Assembly (NCBI RefSeq): GCF_001039355.2 | Contig: NW_019773803.1 | Coordinates: forward strand, 276,236 to 340,235 | From: Lingula anatina | Taxonomy: Eukaryota > Brachiopoda > Lingulata > Lingulida > Lingulidae | Length of the DNA stretch: 64,000 nt | Reading direction: 5' to 3' | Part shown: positions 54,272-64,000 of the stretch, in pieces | Layout: every line of letters starts with the position of its first letter | How positions within the stretch are numbered: position 1 is the first letter of the stretch | Position numbers and translations under genes: made by a program | The notes under the pieces: model-generated | Told to the model about the DNA's origin: nothing | The model's input: the letters and a program-made list of their open reading frames with translations, nothing else | The model's database searches: none

Positions 54272-56574
54272 TAAGCCAAATCCGCCAAATGAGTATAAGG
54301 TAGCACGTGCCAGTGCCCTAGAAGCAATGGCCGATCCACTGTCAGGTAATTGCTTTGAACGTATCATACCCTGGAAAATAAAATAACATTCCATTTACAG
54401 AAAAAGATTTCATTAAAAACATCAGTTAATTGCAATTGTTATACTCAACAATGTTTCCACTTCTAAATCTATGCCTTTACAAATTCAGACCAGAGGATTT
54501 CAGAAGTTACAGGCAGAGTTTAAATATATGTCAAGCACTTGAAATGCATCACTACATCCAGTGGAAACAGTCCTTCACTTCTTTTGGACAAAGACAAATT
54601 TCTACATTTGTTCTGCAACAAAAAGGAGTTTACATTCACACTTAATTTGACTTAAGTTCACCTAAACTTAGGCAAAATATTGCATGTCCTTACCTCCTTA
54701 AGGCCCTGTTACATCTTGTGGATTTGGAAGTGTATGCTGACTGATTTTAAAAAATGACTATTACACAAGCATACAATGAAAATTTTGAGTGTGCAGTACT
54801 GCAACATATATGAAATTGAATGCGTTTCAGTGTGCTCTACTCAAAATTTTCATATGTCAGCATACTCAAACTAAATTGTCTAGGAATGACAGGGCAATTA
54901 GAAAGAGCCAGATATAAATTTTACTGGCTTGGGTTTAAAATAACTGATCTGGGCCCAATGGCTATTCAACATGGAAAATAATAATTCCTCGTGTAAGCCT
55001 AATATGTTGGGGCTTCTCAACTCACCTTGGAAAATCCTTTTGGATCTTGCTTTTTTGCCAATGAAAAAGCTGTAGCAAACCCACCAAAGAACATGAAGCT
55101 GCCCATGCTTACCAGGAAAATAGCAGCTGCAACAAAATCAAAATGATAATCATTATGACTTTTTTTGTATGATTTTAAATGGGTTCTCTCTCCTTACTAC
55201 AGGTAACTTAGCATGGGTTAACAAGAGCCATTCAGAACAAGTTGATCCACTAACTAACAGATCAAATATGGCCAACCCACATAAAAGCAGAACCATCTAA
55301 TCCCCTGATGGCCTCCCCACCTCCACAAAGCATTGTCGCTGCAGGCCTAGGGGCCTTGCAAGAGCAGAGAAATAATCTGTTTAATTGTACATGCGGAGAT
55401 AGGGAGACCAGGAGATAAGGCAGCTTACATTTAAGTGGGGTTGGACATATTTAGTCAACAGATCAGTAAGTCTGCAGATCACCTGTTCTGAAAGCATTCT
55501 AAGAATACATTTATACAGTTTGCAGATTCATAATCCTATCAACCCAACATTAAAAGCAATATGTGATGCTACAGTGATAGAACTTATGGCCATTATATTA
55601 TCTTTTCAATAGGGGAAAATAGTGAATTTTACAGATACTACATTTTTTAATCCATAATATCTTAAAATAAAAACATTCCTATTACAGTGTAAGATGTAAA
55701 AACAAAATTAAATGACAGGCTACTCCTTTGTTCTATTCTATGCAGTAAAAGCACCATAAATTTTTCAGTTTCATTGGGAACAAGCCATAAGCCTTGGGTG
55801 TGCATGTGTTATTAAGAAGAATTGAAAAACCTATTTATTAATATAGCAGACATTGATCGATGTCACCACATTAGTGCATTTAGAAAAACTTTGAAAATCA
55901 AAGACTTTTCCTTTTTTTTTTTTTTTTTTACTTTTATTGATAATAATACTGCATGCATGTAATATGACGCTATTATAAGTTTAAAATACTAAACCGATCA
56001 TGGTAGTTTTTTCATCATGGTACATCAGTGCACTATTCGAAGGCGATCAAGGTGACATACTGTATTTCTGAAGCCGAACAAGCCGTTACATAATTTACAT
56101 AATTTATTTAACAACTGTTCGTAAGTTATTGATATTTTACAATAAATGCATTGTAAACAGCTCATAGAAATATAATAAATTCCACTTTAACACCAAAATT
56201 AGTGATTAACACAATTATTCTGGAATTTGTGCTTGCCATCATATCTATATATATGGCTACACTCTGTAAATCTTAAGAGAATATTACAGAAAACCAAACT
56301 TTTTAGAAAAGAGTCAGGGACAAACTTTGAATGTGGGAATGGATTCATTAACCATTGGTTAGTATGGGAAAATTGTCCTTTACCCCAGGAAATCCTTTTT
56401 TGGCCAAAAGGAACAGTTGTTATCCCTTTAATTAACGTTAATTGCATAAGAATAAACTTTAAGGCGAACACTAAATATCTACTGTCTAATAAGTTCTATC
56501 GTACGTGCAACTTTCTGCATTAGCACTTTCCCTTTGCTTTTAGTTTGTTTTTCTGTGTCATCGTTTTCCATCAT
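54272..56574 (-). pseudogene. Second, incomplete copy of TMEM242 exons 1-3
   Basis: Exon 1' is at 56574-56505, exon 2' at 55126-55026, and the 5' part of exon 3' at 54370-54272, cut at the N. Splice sites and reading frame are intact in what is present, and there is no exon 4. The differences from the first copy are mostly intronic. I read this as an assembly duplicate of the same gene and not a real second gene or a decayed pseudogene, but a true tandem duplication is not excluded. Confidence 0.75.
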
Positions 56575-56996
56575 TCTTAAGGAGATTACAGTGCTCCGAT
56601 TCCAGTGCTCCGCTGCCGCATGCAACTTTAACCGGAAGTTAGTACTCTGTTATAATCTCCAAACACAAAAGAGCGTGAACAGTTTGATTTATTGTCTTAA
56701 GGATATTGTAACCTTTTTGAACCATCCAGATACTGAAAATGAGGTTTTCCTGCTTCTCAATATTCAGTAATGCATCTATCTTTGCGCTGATTTAAAACAA
56801 TAAGAACCCTAAATGTACAGCATAAGGCAATCAATTTAACACCTTTCTATTTTAAGGTGAAACCCCAATTAATCGACATGGACAAGGGATAATAACTTCG
56901 TTTTGGCCAAAAAATGAATTTTCCTGCAGTAAAAAATAATTTTCCCATACTTACAAATGGTTAATGAATCCATTTTTACATTCAAAGTTAGTCCCT

Positions 56997-57053
<57 letters not shown>

Positions 57054-57270
57054 TTTTTTTTTTTTTTTTTTTGTTAAAATCTCTTAAGAGATTATAACAG
57101 AGTACAGCCATCAATGGAGCTCAGGTGATCTGAAGATAAGCTCAGATATCAGAATAATAGCTATAACTGCCGTTCTTGTGGTAAAACAGAATATATTATA
57201 TTTCTATTAGCTGTTCATAGTGTTTTTATTGTGAAATATAGATATCATACGAAGAGTTATTATCCCTTTA
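56160..57270. repeat. Fullest copy of the TTGGCCAAAAA-type repeat, in inverted pair
   Basis: A plus-oriented half (about 56160-56445, ending 'gttatccctttaat') and a minus-oriented half (about 56880-57265, from 'acaagggataataac' to 'gttattatccctttaa') flank TMEM242 exon 1'. The second half contains a long T run (about 56998-57047 and 57055-57072). Pairing such inverted copies could form a large hairpin. Frames at 56227-56523 and 57231-57422 are by-products. Confidence 0.6.
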
Positions 57271-60200
57271 ACTTAATCCCTGAACAAGATTATATCAAGA
57301 CAATTGGCAGAGTTGACCAGAAGTGTATAGGCTACTACTGGCGGATAAACAATGAAGGCATTATTTTGCCCTTATCAACCATAAAATCTGAACTAAGACT
57401 TTTAAGAAAAATCGCTGGCTAGGTTTTGGAGCTAGATGGTGTAATTAAATCGGCGTTGAAACGGTGATCGTGCATGGGTGCTCAGGTAAAGACGAAATTT
57501 GAGAAACAGATTTTTCGGTTTTTACCCCAAAATCGCAATTTTGACGTCACCCGTAAGGGGGTACATGTGTAAATGTTAATTAATTTAGTCACTGGACATA
57601 TAAGATTTATCTACTACCCAAAAGAATGTAGGCCTATGTAAGGCAGTAAATAAGGGCATTTGGGCGAAGGGTGACAATATCATTAAAAAAAGTTATTTTG
57701 TTTGGCACATCCATTTGTTCTTTTTATTTCAATTTAATTTATCTAATTTTGTATGTTCTCTTTTCATTTTATTTGTATAACTGGTGACGAAGTTTCAAGA
57801 TATTGCTCAAATATGCCAATGAATTGGAAAAACGTTATTTACTTAATATGATAAATTACAATAAATCTTATGAAACTTGCAGCTTTATATGTAAGAGGAG
57901 AGAGACTTCTTCCTATCTACAATATCTTTCATACATTACCAGTAGCCTATTATACGGGCTCCAGAGTAGGGTGGTACAAACAGAATCTGGCTGAAAAGGA
58001 CAGAAATGAGATGAGAACTTTTTTTGTGATTGATTCCGAGTCATCTAAAAACTTAATAACATTACAAAGTATCGACAAAAGACAAAGGGACGTGGTTTGA
58101 AAGAATATATTGACTTCTTCATCAAAGCCATAATATCTTATCATTATATCTTATTTGGATAGTGATAACTTGACACGATGAAGATAGGCTATAGTGAAGA
58201 GGTTAGTGTCAAGTTACATGTATCTCTGAAGCTCAGGGTGATGCATAGGTGTTTGTAGTACAAATTTTTGTTTGCCACTGGGAGACCATACACGGAGATT
58301 TTATTAATAAAAAAAGTCAAATGGGACACAGACGACGAAAAATTTTGGGTTTGCACCATGATTTTAAGTAGCTAGGTGTCCTAGACGTATCGGTGGGCCT
58401 AATGCTCAGATGAATTTTGGAGAACTTGTAAGCCGGAGACTTGTTTGACTTTCCACTTAACATTCTTCATTCCACCATGAAAAAGAAACTAAGAGCCCGC
58501 GACTTGCAATTAAATTTAATTTCTTTTGAACATGAAATGAAAAGCAATTTATTCAGATACAAAAGAAAAATTAATGAAATAATAAGTAGCGGCACCCTGA
58601 CTTTAAACAAGTGAATAAGGTGGCCCATTCTAACAAATCAGTACGAAATAATTACCTCTGAACAAGTAATGCAGTTCAGTATAGCCTATATCACTGCCCT
58701 GTGGCATATATTCCTATCAGTTAACTCATCGTAGACTATTTGATCTATATTGTAACTCAACATCACATGTATCAGTATCATAACATATATTCGCATAGAT
58801 TATTGATAGATGATTGTGTGATCACGTAAATCGACAAATGCAAGAAATAATTAATTCCGACAAATCATTTCTTATCCCCTCTCAGACCCTCTGACCAAAG
58901 AAATAATACAACACTGTGACATTTCAAGGAGGTACCAGAAAGCGAAACCTTATTCACACATTTTAAGATACGGATACCCAAGAAAACTTAAATAACAAAG
59001 AAACCAAAAGAAGCGCTTATTTGACGGATTAAATTCTGCATTACTTGGACATTTATTTCCCAAGACAATTACTTTGAGTCTGAGATAACAATCTCCACCT
59101 GTTACAGTCTCAAAGAATTGATAAGGTCCACCAAAAAAGGATGCAACTTATCTGCTACATTGAAAAATATATATAACCCTGTATTCTTAATCATAGTTAA
59201 GAAAGAAAAGCTTTCTAACATAATCTTCAAAATTTTAGACGTTTTTAAGTAAAATCATATTGATGAAGAATCGAAAAATGATAGAGAAAAACATGTCTAG
59301 TTTCTTCAGAAACGATCTTTTTACCAAAAAATGAAATCGGACGTTTCTAGGATTTGAAAATAACCGACCGGTTTTGCCTAAAGCTCCTATAAGCAAGGAG
59401 AAACTCAGTAGACATCTAGGTACAGTAAGTGTTAAATATTTTGAACAACTATCCTACCCAAGGAAAAAAACAACACTGAGAAAACTCGAAGTTTGTAATC
59501 AATCAATTAGTGCCATTAGATAAAAATATCATAAAAGGGCAAATGGACGATATTTTTCAAGACACAGTAACCTTTTAGAAAGTATTGAAGGCAAAGTTTC
59601 CAGTTAGGTTTATAATAATAATTCTAACAAAATTAACTCCCACCTAAGACAACACAGCTCACTTTTACACTAAAAGATTCACCATCCCACTCGGTCGTTG
59701 AGCATTGACTTCTCTTAACCTGTCATTGGTTTTGGCAGAACTGCAATTCTCAAGAGATCCAATAGCTTGAACTTCTAGTAATTGCCAGCCAATAGACATT
59801 GATCTCAGATGGGTGAATGAACCCAACCAGAAATATAATGGAATTACAATAAAAACAACTGTGTAGAAAAATCAAGCCCTTCTGGGAACATTCTGTATTC
59901 TGATCAGTTAGATAAGCTGGTCCAAGTTTTTAGTTATTTGCCCATATTAGCCCTGTGTCTCAGATGCATACGTCTTGGGTTAAGTGGGTTGCTCCTTTAA
60001 CCTATAAATATCATGTGTTATTTGATACTTCTACTATTTATCTAAAACATGTGTCATGCCAAAATAGCTACGCGTGGGAAAGTATGAAAAGCAGCAAATG
60101 AATGTTCAGCAAGCTTTCACTTTAAAAAAACCTTTAAATAGACGAATAAAAAAATAACCATAATGGGAAAGTTAAAAAAAAGGGCATGAGAATAATTTAA

Positions 60201-61098
60201 ATGTTACACTCACCAAAATTACGTTCTTTGCAGTGAAATTAAACAAATCATCAGTTGAATACACATCTGATGCACATCTATCTTGGTAGGACACAAGTAC
60301 CATAACTAAAATCACATCGTATATGCATTGAATGTCTTCGAATTGCAAAAAAAAAAAATAATAAAGGAAATAAAGAAAAATAAAATGAGCATAGAATCAT
60401 TTCGCTACTTTTGATTAATAGATAAGTTGTAGATAATAGAAAAGAAAAGACACATTTCTACTAGCTGGACCCTTTAATTTCTCTTTTAAAGCGTTAAGTA
60501 AAGTGTGTACAGTATAAGGATAAACTAGCTCACATTCAATTTAAATATCTCAAGTAGATTTTAGATGCAAATTGTCAAAAAAAAAAAATAGCTGATATAC
60601 ATGAATATATATAAGTTTAACTTGTTTATAAGCGTGTTTTTAGATGATTCATATTCATCTTAATTCAGCTGTACTCCAATCTCTATAGCTGCCTTGTTTG
60701 ATTTGATATTGTAGTTGAAATGGATAAATATTATAAACTAAAAAGCACATTTTGAGGGCACATATTTCAACTTTTGCAATGTATGAGGTCATCCAAATTT
60801 AGAACTAGGTTTTATATTTTGCGTGATCATCCATATAGCCTACGGTGTACAGTATATCCGAAATCGATAGCACAAAGCCAAATCATTGTTGACCCTTATT
60901 AGAGGTAGCATAAGATAAGCAAGCTGCCACTGGTCCAAACACCTGGCATGTTTATTTATCCAGCTCCTCACCTAAACAGGAAACGATACAAGAACGGATA
61001 TCGGAAAAGTAAAAACAAATAAATAAGTAATGCATAATTTACACCACCAAATTATGTTTACCTTTCCCTTCTCTGTCTCTTTATCTCTTTCAATGCAG
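57271..61098. other. AT-rich stretch without a recognisable gene
   Basis: Contains open frames of 60-76 codons (for example 57803-57994, 57870-58100) with no similarity I recognise and no consistent splice sites. Microsatellites and A runs are common. Base composition and the lack of known repeat families differ a little from the left part. No tRNA or other RNA gene was seen. Confidence 0.4.
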
Positions 61099-61302
61099 CA
61101 CAAACGGTACAGATGTAGTTTGACAACATTTTGTCAGATTTGTCTTGATGGGCCAATATCAGACCTTTATATTTCTGCTTCTTTTATTTTTGCTTATAAT
61201 TCAATTGATAAAATATCTGGTACTCAAGGTTGGTTTCATAATGTCATAAAACTCAATTTTCTAGAGGGCAAGTTTCTTAATATTACTGTCACGGGCTATT
61301 GA
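61099..61302 (+). CDS. Possible terminal exon of an unrecognised gene
   Basis: A long pyrimidine tract (about 61060-61094) ends in 'caatgcag', a textbook acceptor. It is followed by 67 codons to a TGA. The peptide (starts HKRYRCSLTTFCQIC, contains DLYISASFIFAYNS, ends KFLNITVTGY) looks protein-like but matches no family I know. I found no upstream exon on the plus strand, so this may be chance. Confidence 0.25.
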   Translation, partial: HKRYRCSLTTFCQICLDGPISDLYISASFIFAYNSIDKISGTQGWFHNVIKLNFLEGKFLNITVTGY

Positions 61303-62635
61303 GACATACCGATAAGTGTCATGGCGCATTATTCGCCTTCCAAAGAAAAATATCTTATTATTTAAGAACAATACTCTTTAGGACTCTTCTTCCAAAACCG
61401 GGAAGATTTGCTAAGATTTGCTGTTATTTTCCGTAGTTTTTTTAATCAAATGTTCTGTGCAATGTAACAGGTCTTCCGTAAATCACCGTCACCTTTTAAA
61501 AATATTTAGTTAATAAATTCATATATTAATTGATTTGCTCATTTATTAATCTATTTATCAATAGATTAATATATTTATTTATTCATTTAATCATTTATTA
61601 AGGATATTGCATTTTATTCCAGTTGATCAAGCTGTTTAAGAACATCAGTCAAAATTAAAACATTGCAGGAAAATTATGTAGTAATTATCTTTGAGTGCAG
61701 TATTTTTAATAGATGACAAAATTACATTTAAGTCTATCCAGTATTGCTGTTAAAAGAAAAGGGCAAATATTAAATTCGTTGTTTGCCATTTCATAAAAAA
61801 ATGTATTATTCAAGAAACGTATGGAGTATTATATTGAGATATTTCATCTCCAAAAATGCAAAACAAACTTGCGAAAGCGTTGACATATTAACTTAAAGTG
61901 GACATAGGCCCTATGCATCTGTCCGAAATATTTTACTCGGTGAAATATATAAGTCAATCTTATTTTTGTAAATAAATTATGATGTCTAAAAGAAATTAAT
62001 TACGAATTTTAAAAGAAAAGAGTCGCCAGTATGTGGCACTTTTTGACATTTATTCAGGCAAACTGCATCTCACACAAAAGTTAATCTGCGAATGAGATGA
62101 CCTAATTCAGAAGTCATGTTGTCATCAGATTATGCGGGAAAATATCAATTTAGTATTTTTAAGCTTAAGACATTAGATTAACCCCCAAGGTATTCATAAC
62201 GATTATTGCCCGTGCCGTGCATGGCTATTACATTGGTCGCAGAGGCCGAATGAGTGACTTCGAACCTAGTGCCAAACTGGACATCTTGCGTTAATGTCAA
62301 GCCTTGTATGGTTGAGTTTTAGGAAACGTACTTGTTTTGCAGCAAAGCGTATGATTTGCTGGACTGTGTGGAAAATTTAAAGGGGCAGTGTCTTTGACTT
62401 TCTACTACATGTACATACTTTAGACGTGGTAACCTCAACTTATCTGCGGTGTAATTCTGTCAATGGGAAATGTAATATGTTTGACCAAATATGCATCTAT
62501 GCAATATCGATTGGAGGTATAACAGACTAAACATTACAACTTTCATTCACTATGTTTTAAAAGCTTTCGTTTCGTGTTTTGTAATATTAAATCTCTGGTA
62601 ATTATACACTTTTGTGTAAAAATATATTTTAAAGA

Positions 62636-62693
62636 ATGTTTATTTTTCTGCCTATTTTCATGTATTTTTCCCTTGCTTATATAGCATGCGGAG
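62636..62693 (+). CDS. Possible first coding exon with a signal peptide
   Basis: An ATG opens a hydrophobic stretch (FIFLPIFMYFSLAYIAC) that ends in a strong donor, GGAG|GTAAGT, in phase 1. This is how first exons of secreted proteins often look. No following exon is visible in the remaining 1.3 kb, so the call rests on these two features only. Confidence 0.25.
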
Positions 62694-64000
62694 GTAAGTA
62701 AACCTGGAATTGATCATAACTTCCGCCAGAGATTCTATAACTTAAGATATAATTCTACTAAGTTTTAATGCATGGAGGACGCGTTTCTAATAGATTTCAC
62801 CATACTGAATAGCAGGTGGAGAATTGACTTATTGGTAATCATTACGTGACGCAAATGCTTCATGAAATTGTTTTTTCTATCGACTTCTTCGGGCTTGCTA
62901 TTTTAATTGTTCGTCTTCAATAACAAAGAACGAATTCAGTAGTTCCGGCTCTAAGACTGTTAATTAAAACTATCATCATCAGAAACAGTTGCATAATCTT
63001 TTCTTAAGGAAGTTCCGCCCACAACAATAACATCTCCCGCATTTAGAAACTTTCCATCGAACTATCCATAGTGTTTGTGCAGCATTACACGCCAATTATA
63101 TCATGTGTTGACAACCTAGAGACGACACATTTTCTGATCCATTGGAGACTCCACCTGCCAGTTAACTGCGTGAGATGAGCTAAATCTATGGCACGTTATT
63201 CCATTTAAAAATGTCAAGCTAATGTGTAGTGACGATTTACTTCGATCGATTTACAGGCCAAATTTTATTTTCATGAAGTCGAAGTGACAGAAAGTGACAT
63301 ATAATCATAAGCACCAAAACCCAATATAGAGGTGCATTTCACATGCTGGCGTGTCCAAAAATAAAATTGAATGAATTCAAAGTTGTATTCAATTTTTAAA
63401 AAGATATATGCTTATAGAAAAAATCCACGACTGTCTTAATTTAAATTCAAATTTTAATTTTTCCCATATCTTTACATTACGCAAAGAGCCCTAAATGGTA
63501 ACGTACGTTCCGGGTCATTTATATTTAATTTTTATACCGCGTTCCGATATATTTTGTAGTGATTCAGTAGTGGTAAAGTATACATGACGTAAGGATGTTT
63601 TTATAAATATTTAAACTGTAACTCAAGGGGCTTTGCGTCATGGCTAAATCTAGGAAACGTTTGTTCCCCAGAAAAATTGTCAAAAAGTTAAATTTTGTTC
63701 AAGTACTTGGTGCAATAGAAAACAGTGTTTCCTGTTGCTGACCGAAAAATATATTGTGATTCCATGATAGTTTGACATTTCTGATATAACAATTGGATCA
63801 CGAAGGAACAATAAATTATTAAATACTTATTTTACTGTCGGTAGGGTGTATTTTCCCTGTATTTTAATATTCAGTGACAAGCAAACTTAAGTCGCTCAAA
63901 TACTGCTCTATACAGAAGATTATTATAATTTTTACAACGATATACTTGTAGGAGTTAAATCAAAGACCAAAACCAGTGATGATTGAATTTTCAAAGTGGG
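62694..64000. other. No feature seen to the end of the window
   Basis: AT-rich sequence with no supported frame, repeat family or RNA gene. If the exon at 62636 is real, this would be its first intron. Confidence 0.35.

Larger units (their letters stand above)
52182..56976. repeat. Two near-identical ~2.1-2.7-kb copies joined at a single N (54271)
   Basis: 52182-54270 is repeated as 54272-56976 in the same orientation with a few percent differences. Both copies run from inside TMEM242 exon 3 through exon 2, a repeat and exon 1 to the phrase 'ggttaatgaatccat'. The second copy has about 0.7 kb extra (around 55533-56250) where the first has an (AT)n run. The first copy ends and the second begins exactly at the N. 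This is what two overlapping contigs from different haplotypes look like when they are joined instead of merged. Confidence 0.85.

Noticed and set aside
57803-58100. Overlapping 63- and 76-codon frames
   Set aside because: Two overlapping frames of similar length with no homology or splice signals in AT-rich DNA are expected by chance.
60212-60270. Candidate first exon of TMEM242 with donor TTTTG|GTGAGT
   Set aside because: Reading phase does not fit TMEM242 exon 2, which needs one leftover base; the exon at 53801-53870 fits phase and family start.
60968-61035. Alternative TMEM242 first exon beginning MHYLFICFYF
   Set aside because: Phase would fit, but the peptide is unlike the family N-terminus and a better exon exists within the locus and is duplicated with it.

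Overview
The window is AT-rich animal nuclear DNA. Short exons with GT-AG (twice GC-AG) introns, many small inverted-repeat elements and families of 'aaggtcaaaggtcaa'-type repeats suggest a marine invertebrate. A mollusc or other lophotrochozoan is my guess; the sequence alone does not settle it. I joined exons by hand, checking splice sites, reading phase and similarity to known families. The main gene models keep frame at every junction.

Layout: (1) GGNBP2, minus strand, 2595-14371, 12 exons, 645 aa. (2) DDX55, plus strand, 14839-28841, 15 exons, 587 aa, head to head with GGNBP2 across 467 bp. (3) A 5-exon, 409-aa gene on the minus strand (18550-22618) inside the 8.8-kb second intron of DDX55; I do not recognise it. 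(4) OTC, ornithine carbamoyltransferase, minus strand, 29548-37890, 10 exons, 355 aa, tail to tail with DDX55. (5) RPGR, plus strand, 38384-49118, 20 exons, 820 aa, head to head with OTC across 493 bp. (6) TMEM242, minus strand, 51618-53870, 4 exons, 169 aa, followed by a second, incomplete copy of exons 1-3 (54272-56574) that looks like an assembly artefact at a single N. (7) 57.3-64 kb has no gene I can name, only two weak exon candidates.

The genes do not form one pathway: an RNA helicase for ribosome assembly, a urea-cycle enzyme, a ciliary protein, a mitochondrial assembly factor and GGNBP2. The most interesting points are these. OTC and RPGR are divergent neighbours here, as they are on the human X chromosome. 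The RPGR model carries an ORF15-like acidic region and a CaaX prenylation terminus in one reading frame, whereas mammals separate these by alternative splicing. The nested minus-strand gene is unrecognised. Three long hairpin elements share their ends, but each has its own matched pair of arms. A recurrent perfect palindrome built on TGTACAGACA occurs at three sites.
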